Source: Scilla litardierei (taxonomy: Eukaryota > Streptophyta > Magnoliopsida > Asparagales > Asparagaceae). From it: a DNA stretch of 64,000 nt. The stretch is from contig CM061142.1 of assembly GCA_030789695.1 (NCBI GenBank), positions 796,131,258-796,195,257 of the forward strand, in the 5' to 3' direction. The position numbers were made by a program, and so were the translations under genes. Shown in pieces: positions 23,490 to 33,926 of the stretch. The notes below the pieces were generated by a model, which did not search any database, had not been told where the DNA came from, and saw only the letters and a list, made by a program, of their open reading frames with translations. Position 1 is the stretch's first letter, and each line of letters begins with the position of its first letter.

Positions 23490-26400
23490 ATGTTGCATGC
23501 AGTTTCAGGAGACATCTGGGATCACTCTCACCATATCCGCTGTTTGGCGCAGAGCTTAGCAGAATCACTGAATACTTCGAATATACTATCCCTCCTGTCT
23601 GCCGCCGTGGAAGGCCAGAGATATCGAGATGCAAAGGAGCACCTTGCCATGGCAACTCCCTTTCCCCACGGAGAAGTGGCGTATATCGACAACCATGGTC
23701 TCGAATGTAGTGAAGAAGAGTTAACCGCAGAGTTGTGTCAGGAGAGCCACCTGACCGGGTTTGTAGGCTACGCTGAACAGGAATCAATCTATCCCTTGCA
23801 GACTTCTATTGAGCGTCCCCGGTCTTTGGACAATGGAGAAGCTGGAAACGGTTGTGGAGAATCATCGATGACTGAAACATGTTTTCACCTACAAGCCTTC
23901 TTCCCGGATAATTATGATGAGCTCGGAAGAGACCCGGTGCATCCCTCGATCGTTCCCACTATACCCTGCGAAATTTCGCCGTGCGGAGCCACGGCCGAGG
24001 GTGAGATTCCGGATGCTGGCTTCCGTGAAATCCACGAAGAACTCCTTTCCCTTGAGGATGCTCAGCTTGAAAAGTATGCGTCAGGGCCCCAAGAAGTTGA
24101 GATGAAAGAATTACCGACAGGGCTTAAATATGAATATTTGGGAGCAGGCTCGACCCTTCCGGTTATAGTCAACTCTTCACTACCCGAAGACCAAATGACC
24201 AAACTTCTTGGAGTTCTAAAAAGGTTTAAAGGAGTTTTCGGATATGCAATTGAGGATTTAAAAGGGGTTGAGCAAGCCTCCTCGATTGAGCGACAGCAGA
24301 GGTTAAATCCCATAATGATGGAAGTTGTGAAGAAAGAGATTGTTAGGCTTCTACATGTCGGTATTATATACCCTATCTCCGATAGTCGCTGGGTTAGCCC
24401 GGTGCATGTTGTACCCAAGAAAGGAGGGATGACGGTGGTTCGCAATGAAAAAAACGAGCTTGTACCAACGAGGACCGTCACGGGGTACATGATGTGCATT
24501 GACTATAGAAAGCTGAACAAGGCTACAAAGAAGGATCATTACCCCCTCCCCTTTATTGACCAGATGCTCGAGAGGCTGGCGAAGCATAATTATTTCTGTT
24601 TCATGGACGGGTATTCAGGATTTCTTCAAATCCCTATTCATAACGATGACCAGGAGAAGACGACTTTCACTTGCCCGTTCGGGACGTATGCCTATAGAAG
24701 AATGCCGTTCGGACTTTGTAACGCCCCTGCTACATTCCAAAGACTCATGTCCGCTATCTTCTCTGACTACTCCCAAGACATCATGGAGGTTTTCATGGAC
24801 GACTTCTCAGTCTACAGAACTAAATTTGACTCGTGCCTCAGTAATCTCACTAAGGTCATGGAGAGATGTCAGGAAAAGGGACTAGTCCTAAACTGGGAGA
24901 AGTGTCACTTCATGGTCCAAGAGGGAGTTGTGCTGGGACACATCATCTCTTCGAGGGGAATCGAGGTTGATAAGGCTAAAGTCGAAGTGATTGAAAAGCT
25001 TCCACCACCGCACAATCTTCTAGGAGTCCGTGGTTTCTTAGGACACGCGGGATTTTATCGCCGCTTCATAAAAGACTTCTTGAAGATTTCCAGGCCTCTG
25101 ACCCAGCTCCTCATGAAGGACGCACCTTTCGTCTTCAGCAAGGAGTGTATGGAGGCCTTCCGCACTTTGAAGCAAGCATTGATTTCCGCACCCATAATAC
25201 AGCCACCAAACTGGAAACTCCCCTTTGAGCTGATGTGTGACGCTAGTGATTATGCGGTTGGTGCCGTCCTAGGGCAGAGGAAAGATAAAAATCTTCATGT
25301 CATATATTATATGAGCAAAACCCTTGATGCCGCCCAAAGAAATTATACTACCACGGAAAAGGAATTGCTCGCGGTGATCTACGCCATGGATAAGTTCCGA
25401 CAATATCTCGTTGGCGCCAAGGTGATCGTACACACGGATCACGTGGCTCTTAAATACCTATTGAACAAGAAAGAAGCCAAGCCACGACTCATTAGATGGA
25501 TTCTCCTCCTCCAGGAGTTTGACCTGGAAATCAGAGACAAGAAGGGGGCGGAGAATGTTGTTACCGATCACCTGTCCAGGATGCCCACTCTCGATTTAAA
25601 TGCTACACCGATCGATGATTCACTCCCTGACGAGCATCTCTTCTCTGTCTCTTCCTCCTGGACCCCCTGGTACGCCGACATCGCAAATTATCTGGCTTGT
25701 GCCATCGTTCCCCACAATGTGAGCTTTCAGCAGAAGAAGAAATTTTTCCTTGAGGTCCGTAAATTCTATTGGGATGACCCCCACCTATACAAAACCTGCA
25801 ATGATGGGGTGATACAAAGATGCATCCCTGAAACTGAGGCGACTTCCATCATTTCCCACTGCCACGGGCAGCAATGTGGAGGGCACGCGAGCACCTACAA
25901 GACCACCGCAAAAATTCTCCAAAGCGGATTTTACTGGCCTACACTCTTCAAGGACACACATGTTTATGTCCAAGCCTGCGATAGATGCCAAAGAGCTGGG
26001 AATATCTCCAAAAGAAATGAGATGCCTCAACACTACATCCTGGAGATAGAAATCTTCGATGTATGGGGAGTGGACTTCATGGGACAGTTCCCTTCTTCCT
26101 CGGGAAACCAGTATATCTTGGTGGCCGTAGACTACGTGTCGAAATAGGTTGAAGCGGTGGCCAGTCCAACCAACGACTCCAGAGTGGTGGCCAAGTTCTT
26201 TAAAAGCAACATCTTCCCGCGGTTCGGTGTGCCTCGTGTCCTGATCAGTGACAGAGGGAGCCACTTTATAGATAAGAAATTTGAGGCCCTCTTAAAAAAA
26301 TACGGAGTACAACACCGGGTGGGGCGTGCCTACCACCCGCAGACCAGCGGTCAGGTGGAAGTCTCTAACCGGGAGATTAAAAGCATACTAGAAAAGACGG

Positions 26401-26876
26401 TGGGCAATTCCAGGAAGGACTGGTCATCAAAGCTCCCTGACGTGCTTTGGGCTTACAGGACGGCATTTAAAACTCCTATCGGCACAACTCCATATCGGCT
26501 CATCTATGGGAAAGCTTGCCATCTTCCTGTGGAATTGGAACATAAGGCATATTGGGCAGTTAAGAATCTGAACTTCGACACCAAGAAGGTAGGAGTGCAC
26601 CGGCAGCTACAACTCAACGAACTCGACAAAATCCGGATCAATGCCTATGAGAACGCCAAGATCTACAAGGAGAAGCTGAAGCGGTGGCACGATAAGCGAA
26701 TCTTAAAGAGGGAATTCAAAGAAGGGGACTTAGTTCTCCTGTTCAACTCACGACTGAAGCTCTTTCCTGGGAAACTCAAGTCAAGATGGTTGGGACCATT
26801 CCGCGTCACCAAGGTTTTCCCGCATGGGGCTATCGAGATAATGGGAAGGGATGAGCCGTTTAAAGTAAACGGGTAG
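23490..26876 (+). pseudogene. pol: Athila pol: reverse transcriptase, RNase H, integrase
   Basis: The frame 23490-26147 continues in phase after a TAG to 26876. Reverse transcriptase carries [12 protein letters not shown], a [11 protein letters not shown] block, [11 protein letters not shown] and FMDD at residues about 435-438. RNase H carries [14 protein letters not shown] and HTDH. Integrase has an HHCC zinc finger ending CDRCQ, then catalytic Asp in WGVDFMG, Asp in ISDRGSHF and Glu in GQVEVSNRE. Breaks are TAG at 26145-26147, where this family has Trp, and TAG at 26874-26876, where it usually has Gln before RLKHY. About 20 residues normally found upstream of the RLNP motif appear deleted near 24270. 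The N-terminal 190 residues are not gag or protease and are unrecognised. Confidence 0.88.
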
Positions 26877-27167
26877 CGTCTGAAACACTATGCAGTAGGA
26901 GAACCAGAATTCTCTCCGGTCGGATCCCCCACGAGCGACAACTCTTCCTCTAACCCTCCGGATCCTAATTGACCACCGCTGCGGGCGTCGAGCCAACGAC
27001 GTTAAACAAGTGCGCTTCATGGGAGGCAACCCATGTTCTAAACTTATGTTTCGTTTTGTAGTATTTTTTCCACTTTATTTTTCTCTATTTTTATAAATAA
27101 ATCCAGCCGAATCAACTTCTATGAAGGAACTCAGGCATTTCTTGGGTTTTGCAGAAAAACGAGGCCT
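26877..27167 (+). other. Pol tail and spacer
   Basis: In-phase sequence after the second stop encodes RLKHY and a short Ser/Pro/Asn-rich tail ending near 26971, the expected C-terminus of pol. The rest is spacer with no gene. Confidence 0.6.
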
Positions 27168-27513
27168 CAACCGATCGGGTGGGTTCCCACACGATCGGTT
27201 GGGATGTGTCAGATACAAACCAAGAACTGTCCCCGAATGAACCGATCGGTTGAAAAATGAGAAGACCGGGTGACAGACCGGGTGAGTTGGGGAGAACTCT
27301 CGGGAAATTTTTGGGGAATACCACCCGATCGGTTGAGTTTGAGCGCGATCGGTTGAAGCAACCGGGTGAGCAGCCCTCAATTCTCGGGAAAAACTTGGTA
27401 AGCGGCCAACCGATCGGTTGACATTTCAACCGACCGGTTCGCCTGTAGCTGTTGACCGACTAGAACTTTCGAAATTTGGCTACCCGATCGGGTGGGTTCC
27501 CACCCGATCGGTT
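27168..27513. promoter_or_regulatory. Second CCGATCGG array, upstream of Athila ORF3
   Basis: About nine CCGATCGG-type sites occur, including ACCGATCGGTTGA near 27406 and CCCGATCGGGTGG near 27483 paired with CCCACCCGATCGGTT. It also contains one GACCGACTAG at about 27453, the core motif of the Copia and Tekay arrays. A TATA box follows 12 bp after the array. This reproduces the LTR arrangement between pol and ORF3. Confidence 0.65.
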
Positions 27514-27525
27514 CACTTTCGCCCC

Positions 27526-27533
27526 TATAAATA
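27526..27533 (+). promoter_or_regulatory. TATA box upstream of Athila ORF3
   Basis: TATAAATA in a CCCCTATAAATAACC context is directly downstream of the array and 432 bp upstream of the ORF3 start. It is as good as the LTR TATA box at 22270. Confidence 0.6.
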
Positions 27534-27957
27534 ACCTTGACACACGGCGACCGCCACCTGACCTCAGAAAATCCCCTTCACGCGATTTCACACCCTCCAG
27601 CTGTAGAATGACTTCCTCGACCCTACATACTGTCCCTAAACCCTCATCCCCACTCGCTCCCATACTTCCCCACCTCCGCCACCTCGCCATCGTCGACATT
27701 CCATTATCAAAACCCCCAAACACTAACCCTAGCCCCAAAATTTTCAAAATTCTGTTCTTGTCGGATCAGCGAGCGGCGGCTTCCCGGATTGTTTCCTCCT
27801 ACTACGCGAGACCCCCGGGCGCTTGATCTTGCTACATCGATGGGTAACATTCTTCCACTCTGCACATCTTCAAATTTATCTGTAATATCCTAAATTGGTG
27901 TGGTATCTGCTTCACTTGCCCTATATTCATCTTAAGTTCGCCACCCACATAGCCGCC
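27534..27957 (+). other. Presumed leader of the ORF3 transcript
   Basis: It has a C-rich start, then a short upstream frame from ATG 27608 to 27826 (Pro/Ser-rich, unrecognised). A GT...AG pair at about 27842-27951 could be a leader intron ending six bases before the ORF3 ATG. This is speculative. Confidence 0.3.
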
Positions 27958-29184
27958 ATGTCTAAGGAAGGGAAAGAGATTGCATCATCTTCGCGCCGTG
28001 ATCCGCTCCACGGCCCCTTTTCCACCTCTTTCCTTGGCATAAACCCTTCTACGGAAGAGCAATCTGACCGTTTACGAGCACTGCTTCATCGTCCGATGAG
28101 ACCTACACTCTTCGCCGATCGCCCCACACTCGAAGCTCTAGGGCTTTCGAACGGCGTCGCCAGAATTTTCAACTGTATCGGGTGCCATACCCTCTCTCAC
28201 ATCCATGCTCACACACACAGAAATCTCACGCTTGAATTCCTCAGTTCCCTCGAGTTGTTTGATGGAGGTTTCACCTTCCGCGCTTTCAATTGTGACTTTT
28301 CTCTGGGTTTCATCGAGCTGAACAATATCCTTAATCTCCGTCACCCCGATCTTAATACTGAACATTCCATCCACGATCGAACTGACATCTACTCTCAATT
28401 TCGGGCTGATGGTGTTTGGCAACGATTTACCCGGTACACCACCTTTCCACCCGAGGCTCCTGCCTCCTACATTATTCACCCATGTTACCGCCTCGCCCAT
28501 TGCATCCTCGCCAACACTGTTTTCGCCCGCGTAGATGTGTCCACTGTATCTAGGGATGAGCTCTTCTTTCTCTATGCCATGTCCGATGACAGGATCCTTG
28601 GGCACATCCCTATGCCCATAAACGCCGCTCATTGGATCGTCCACGAAATTTTCGCTGTTAGCCACGCCACTTCTGGTTCCATCTGTTGTGGTGGGATGAT
28701 CACTCTTATTGTCAGCTGTGTTCTGAGGGTACCTCCCGACCTCCCTATTTTGCCTGGACGTAGCCGTATTGATCGCGATTACTTGATCGACATCAATATG
28801 CTCACTCCCTCCGGTGAAGACCGTGCTGTCTACCTCTACAGCCCCGCCTGCGAACCTTTCGCGATCCTGCCACCTTTGGCCCCTTTGCGGGTACCCTATA
28901 CCCCGTCTCGTCTTCCTTGGGAGTTTTACCCCGATCCTTGGTATTCTCCATTAGTGCATCTACCACCCTTGGATCCTCCCGATTGGCACCCAACTGTCGG
29001 CCCACCTGGTATGATCTTCTTCCACCACAGCCCACCGGTGCACATCGATCCTCCCGTGCTCCAGCCTGTCGCCCCTCCTTCACCCATAGGCACACCCTCC
29101 TCTTCCTCTGAGGATTCTTTCATTCACTATTCCCCTCCCTCCTCCCCCTCCCCCTACCATTCCAGTACCAGCGAATCCGATTAA
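27958..29184 (+). CDS. Athila ORF3, plant retrotransposon ORF1-like protein
   Basis: An intact frame of 408 residues. The start at 27958 is chosen because GCCGCCATGTC is a strong plant context; the frame is open further upstream without a better start. The first 25 residues are Ser/Lys/Arg-rich. Residues about 30-300 form a globular region with LHRPMRPTLFADRPTLEALG and FNCDFSLGFIELNNILNLRH, a pattern I associate with the Athila ORF1 family ('Arabidopsis retrotransposon ORF-1'). The last 130 residues are Pro-rich, then Ser-rich. No signal peptide or convincing transmembrane helix is visible, so calling it an envelope protein is not justified. It is the only uninterrupted full-length gene of this element, and it sits behind its own array and TATA box. 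Biochemical role unknown. Confidence 0.75.
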   Translation: MSKEGKEIASSSRRDPLHGPFSTSFLGINPSTEEQSDRLRALLHRPMRPTLFADRPTLEALGLSNGVARIFNCIGCHTLSHIHAHTHRNLTLEFLSSLELFDGGFTFRAFNCDFSLGFIELNNILNLRHPDLNTEHSIHDRTDIYSQFRADGVWQRFTRYTTFPPEAPASYIIHPCYRLAHCILANTVFARVDVSTVSRDELFFLYAMSDDRILGHIPMPINAAHWIVHEIFAVSHATSGSICCGGMITLIVSCVLRVPPDLPILPGRSRIDRDYLIDINMLTPSGEDRAVYLYSPACEPFAILPPLAPLRVPYTPSRLPWEFYPDPWYSPLVHLPPLDPPDWHPTVGPPGMIFFHHSPPVHIDPPVLQPVAPPSPIGTPSSSSEDSFIHYSPPSSPSPYHSSTSESD

Positions 29185-30785
29185 CCACCCCTTGCATATC
29201 TCTACATTTCATCGATCATGTATTCTGGTCTAGCTTGGGGGACGTCTATTTTGGTGTGCTGTCGTGTTTTGTTTGTTTTTCTCATTTTTGTGTGTGTGCT
29301 TCATTTTCATTTTTTTTGAGTGTCGTGTCGTGCCGTGTGTTTTTATTTTTATTTTCGTATTGTTTGATTTTGATTTTGATCTTTCATCTTTTTTTCAGTT
29401 CCATCTATGTGTTTTCCTCGTTTTCATTTCTTTTTTTGTCGGTGCGCATTCCCCCCGCTTTCATTGCCCTCCCGTACTCACTCATATTGCATTGAGGGCA
29501 ATGCAAACTTCAGCTTGGGGGAGTCACACTGTGTGCGTCGTTTGAGTCCTTCTTTTTCGTTTATTTGAGTCGTTTTTCTCCGTGTTTTTCTTTTTTTTTC
29601 TTTTCTTCTTTTTTAGCTCTTTCTCCTAGAGATGAATCCTATGATGAATCGCCACAAAGTCACACACACCTAGCATTGCATCGATAATCACACTCACTAA
29701 CCCTAGGATTTCGAGTCCTCTTGCATTTCACGCATCATGGGTCCACTTAGCTTTTTGTGAGTCGTGTGTCGTGACTATCATTTGGTGTGCTTCTGCTTTG
29801 TGATTTTACTTTATATACCTGTCCAGGAATGACCCCTAGATTATCATGCTCCGATTTGAATATGCGGTATTTGTTTCCACTATATGCATGCTATATTTAT
29901 ATCGTATACTTCAATTCGCATGCGTCGGGATTCCACAACTAAGGACTAGGATAACCCATTTAGCCTATGCTCTATTTAGCGAGAATAGTTTCCTTTGCCC
30001 GAGTTTTTAGATTTCGACTTCTTTTTTGTTTTACTTGGTGCAAATCCCCTCGTCGTGTACCGTTCTCCCACTTGGGAGAGTACACATGTGTATAGCCAAA
30101 AACCCAAAAATCCAAAAAAAGGAGAAAAGAAAAGAAAAACCCAAAAAGAAAAGAAAAGAAAAATTGTGTATAGCCCAAAATCCAAAAAAAATACAAATGC
30201 CCAAAACCCAAAAAAATTTCCGTGTGAATATTTTTTCCTACTTGCCAAGAATAAAGGGGAGGCGAGAATTTGCACCGAGTGTTCTTCTCCACATCATCTC
30301 AACCCCCGTCATTATCGAAAACACTTGGCTTAGGAACTTTTTAGCTAGTATCTAGGCTATAGTGGCGTGATTTCCTTAACCCTAGTTGTGGAGTCCCCGA
30401 TGCATGATACGCTTCTATTATCACTCTTCTCATGCATGCTTGAACTTATATTCACCGCTTAATTCAATTCGGATCGATATTTTGGGTCATATCTTGGATT
30501 TGTGTATATCGAGCCTCATAGCACATTGTAGAAAGCATCACCATTTGCTAGCACACGACCACGCTCACTCGCGCTTCACCGCGTGGACCCACGACACTTA
30601 TTTGGACTCGCTTTCCTAGGTTTAGTGGTGTGATTTGGCGTTTGCTTGCTTGGTGTGTCGTTTTTGATTTTGGTGGCTCTGATGGATGATCTAGGGTTTA
30701 GAGTTTTCTTTTTCTTTCTTCCTCTCTATTTTTCCCTTCCGAGCTCCTACTCTCACTCGTCTTCCTCGAGGACGAGGAAGAGTTC
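29185..30785 (+). other. Athila 3' untranslated region
   Basis: It carries the same blocks in the same order as 639-2572: GCTTGGGGGA tracts at about 29232 and 29513, T-rich stretches, an A-rich 'cccaaaaa' stretch at 30100-30220 and a CGAGGACGAGGAAGAG block before the polypurine tract. No gene. Confidence 0.75.
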
Positions 30786-30799
30786 AGCTTGGGGGATTT
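30786..30799 (+). other. Polypurine tract of the Athila element
   Basis: AGCTTGGGGGATTT precedes the LTR start TGACGTGCGT at 30800. Confidence 0.8.
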
Positions 30800-31049
30800 T
30801 GACGTGCGTTTATATTTCATATATTCACGCACGTTTTCTTTTGTGTTTCTCTGTGTTTTTTCGCCGTCTTTTATTCGTTTTCGCGTATTTTCCCGTTTTC
30901 TTTCACTTTTCTTTGTTTATCCATGATTGCAGGGGATTGACCACGTAGGGGACGTTTAACGATGATATCCCAAGTCCCCGGAGCAACGGGAGAAGTCACG
31001 CGTGATCCAGGGGGTCAAACGTCGAAGAATTCATCTTTCAGCCCCTCAC

Positions 31050-31420
31050 CCGGTCGGTTGGTCATCTCCAACCGATCGGGTGATGCACGCGTGCACCACC
31101 CGGTCTCTGCCGCAGCTCACAAAGAAGTCACCCGACCGATTCGCAGACCGGTTCAGCGGGGGCTGTTCTCTGTTTTCTCGAAGCAAAACGCCAACCGATC
31201 GGGTGACTCTCACCCGATCGGTTCATCTGTAGCTGAAGAAGAAGAGCTGAAGACACGGACGTCGAATCGATCGATTCACCCGACTGCTCCAAGATCCAAC
31301 CGGTCACTCAAGAACTCACCCGACCGGTTCATGTGATCGGGTGAAAGCTCGCCGTTTTCTGTTATTAATTTGTAACGGATCAACCGATCGGTTGACTTGT
31401 CAACCGATCGGTTGATGCGA
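31050..31420. promoter_or_regulatory. CCGATCGG palindrome array, Athila 3' LTR copy
   Basis: Nearly identical to 21889-22262, with a few changes (for example GAATCGATCG for GAACCGATCG near 31263). Confidence 0.7.
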
Positions 31421-31428
31421 AGGTCTAT

Positions 31429-31433
31429 AAATA
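31429..31433. other. Target duplication AAATA, left copy
   Basis: AAATA is part of TATAAATA of the Athila promoter and is repeated at 41235-41239 on the other side of the Tekay element. Confidence 0.9.
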
Positions 31434-31699
31434 TGTAACGACTGCTTTTCATGTATTTGGATTTATTATAATATAATATATGTTTTGGTGAATTTTCTCC
31501 TCATGTGTGGTTTTCGTCTCCGTAGCTTTCATTTTCGATCGATTCGTCATATTTTCTCGTTTCTTCCTTAGGATTGTCGATTTCGAAGTATGTCATTCGT
31601 GACGGACTTCATAACGGTCGTATCTTACTATTAGATCAAGCCTAGGAGTCTTAGGAATCGATCCTGGGGCCCCGCGCTCCGTATCGGAACTTTTTGTGC

Positions 31700-32120
31700 T
31701 CATTAGCCGGTATAAGAAGGGGCACCGACCGACTAGATGACGATCCAGTCGGTCGACAATCCTTCTTGGACCGACTAGTTGGCTTTCTAAATTTCTCAGG
31801 AGTTACTGTTTATCGTTAGTCGGTCTAAGAACGTTGGTTGACCGACTAGGTTGCAAACTAGTCGGTCGGCAATGCTTCTTTAACCGACAAACACATCATC
31901 TTAATTTTAGTATCAATACTGTTCACTTTTAGTCGGTCTAAGAACGTTCATCGACCGACTAGATGCTAAACTAGTCGGTCAATATTTGTTCATGGACCGA
32001 CTAAATCTAAATCCTATTTTCATTCAGAAGTTACTGTTTACACTTAGTCGGTCTGCGTTGGTCGACCGACCGACTAGTTGCCAAACTAGTAGGTCAGTGG
32101 TTGCTCTTTGACCGACTAAC
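31700..32120. promoter_or_regulatory. Four-unit GACCGACTAG/CTAGTCGGTC array, Tekay 5' LTR
   Basis: The units have the same nested arms as the Copia LTR (TTAGTCGGTCTAAGAACGTT, GACCGACTAG, CTAGTCGGTC, TTCTTTAACCGACTAA). They are separated by spacers containing AGTTACTGTTTA. The array ends about 43 bp before the TATA-like box. The core motif and arm layout match an unrelated superfamily. Confidence 0.75.
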
Positions 32121-32162
32121 CTGTGTTAAAACCCTAATTTCTGGGCAGCCGCCAGCCCATCC

Positions 32163-32170
32163 TATTTAAA
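32163..32170 (+). promoter_or_regulatory. TATA-like box of the Tekay 5' LTR
   Basis: TATTTAAA lies just after the array and before a CT-rich leader. The related non-autonomous element has TATAAATA here (minus strand, 50766). Confidence 0.55.
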
Positions 32171-33098
32171 CCCATCCCAAAAGATTTCATCTTCCTCCAC
32201 TCGACCCTAAACCCTAAAATCTCCCCCTTTGAGCCCCCATCTTCCTCCAATCTTCATTCCTTCATTCCAAGCCCTAAATCCATCATCCAATCCATCCATC
32301 CACTCTATCTACCTCTCATCTTCCCCAAAATCTCACCAAATCCCCAAAATCCCCCCAAAACCCTAGTTTCCCAAACTTCTCCATTTGTTTCCAGATCTGG
32401 TCCTAGGGTTCTCCGGAGTGTTTCTTCCACCTCCTCTCGGTAAGAAATCGATCCCTTGGTGTTTTTATAACCTATTTGTATTTTTCTGAAACCCTAATAA
32501 AATTTCACGTTGTTTGATGATTGTTTCCCCATAACAGCGATCTCCCCGTAGATTAGCATCCGTGTGACGAAGTGGTCGTCATCCCCGGTGCTAGGCAAGT
32601 GAAACTTGCCACTTAGGGTTTAGGCCATGTTTTAGGCCATTTGCTTGTTGTAGGCGTAAAAGAGGCTAGGCGACGAAATGATACTCGCCTAGGCGCAAAT
32701 TGGGGAACTAGCTTGACAACGAAGCTAGTCCCGACATTTAGCATGTTGCACAATTACCATGTCATGTTTATTTTCCATTAACGGTACGCGAATTAATTGT
32801 CATGTCATTGCATTCTTTGGTGATCCCGTGATTGCGTAGCATCGCTACAATACTTGTGTTCCTGGCTCGTGACCAGAAGCGAGCATAATGAGTTGCTAAC
32901 CCCAACGCTCGATATATTGAATTGTGAACTTGGAAAACAAGCTCCCGTGCGGGGCAACCCTGGCTCACTTGCTGGGCTCATGTGCAGGGACCCTGGCTTG
33001 TTTACGTGTGGGATGGGGTAAGGGTTAAGCGGCCATTCAACTGGGGGTCTGCCTGATCAGCAACTGCAGTTGTAAGGCGTAAACTCTGGGGTGGGGTA

Positions 33099-33245
33099 GT
33101 GTTTAGTGCCGATCGGTGTGAATGATGAACCATTCAGCTGAAGGGCGTAAACATCTACAAACAACAGTGAAACGTGAATTGTGTTTAGTGCCGATCGGTG
33201 TGAATGATGTACCATTCAGCTGAAGGGCGTAAACACCTACAAAAC
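33099..33245. repeat. 82-bp tandem duplication in the Tekay LTR
   Basis: The copies start at 33099 and 33181. Each contains GTGTTTAGTGCCGATCGGTG and a CAGCTGAAGGGCGTAAACA end. The unit includes CCGATCGG, the Athila array core. The same pair occurs in the 3' LTR near 40417-40563. Confidence 0.85.
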
Positions 33246-33469
33246 AATGTGAATTGATTGAGAATGTTAGTAGCTTGGCTACTCTTTTCTTGTCCCGATG
33301 CTTGTTCTATTGTACTTACTGTTCACCATGTCTTAATTGTGCACTCATGTTATAACTGCCATGTCATGCATACTAAAACTGTTAGGTTGCTAGTTGCCTT
33401 ACTTTCAGTTTCCTTGCCCAAGTCTTTTAGACTTGCTGACATGTGCCCCTTTACTCTTTTGGGAGACAC

Positions 33470-33577
33470 ATGTTAGATCCTGAGCCCGAGTACCTTGTTG
33501 AGGACGAGGTGTTTGCTGACGCCGAGCCCGAGCTTGTGTTTGACGGGGAGTACGTGGACACTGGGGACCAGTCCTAG
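33470..33577 (+). CDS. Short acidic ORF in the Tekay LTR (uncertain)
   Basis: An ATG-to-TAG frame of 35 codons starts MLDPEPEYLVEDEVF and is strongly acidic. It is preserved in the 3' LTR (40786-40893). The non-autonomous element keeps MLDPEPE at the matching minus-strand place and then diverges. It could be coding or chance. Confidence 0.25.
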   Translation: MLDPEPEYLVEDEVFADAEPELVFDGEYVDTGDQS

Positions 33578-33926
33578 TGTCTTCGTTGTGTTTTACTTTT
33601 GTTTAGACAGTTGTGTTATCGGTGCGTAGCACCTATACTTTGTTATGTCGTTGCTTTTGTTGGCCTTGTTCTGGGCCTTTAGACTCTTTCTTTTAGCCTG
33701 GTGGCTTTTCTGGATGTTGGACTTATTTTCTTGTTGGACAATTTATGAGATGTGAGATTTTATTTCAGTCTCTCCTTGTGTTATTATTGTTGTTCCATTG
33801 TGGTTACAGGGACCTGCTTATGTTTTATTGACGCTTATCGGGTTTGGGGCTTCACAGCTCCACTCTCGTGCGGACCTTTTCACGTCTCGCCTCCATTTTA
33901 GGGAAGCGGGTCGTGACAGATTTTGT

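Larger units (their letters stand above)
30800..31433 (+). repeat. 3' LTR of the Athila element, left piece
   Basis: This matches 21644-22276 of the 5' LTR and is cut inside the TATA box by the Tekay element. It carries the array at 31050-31420. The right piece is 41235-42164. Confidence 0.92.
31434..33918 (+). repeat. 5' LTR of the Tekay element
   Basis: TGTAACGACTG to GGGTCGTGACA. It holds a four-unit array (31700-32120), a TATA-like TATTTAAA at 32163, a CCCTAAACCCTAAA leader, an 82-bp tandem duplication (33099-33245) and a short acidic frame (33470-33577). Confidence 0.93.

Noticed and set aside
17650..29184. True envelope proteins in ORF3
   Set aside because: No signal peptide, convincing transmembrane helix or cleavage motif is visible in either ORF3; only the position is env-like.
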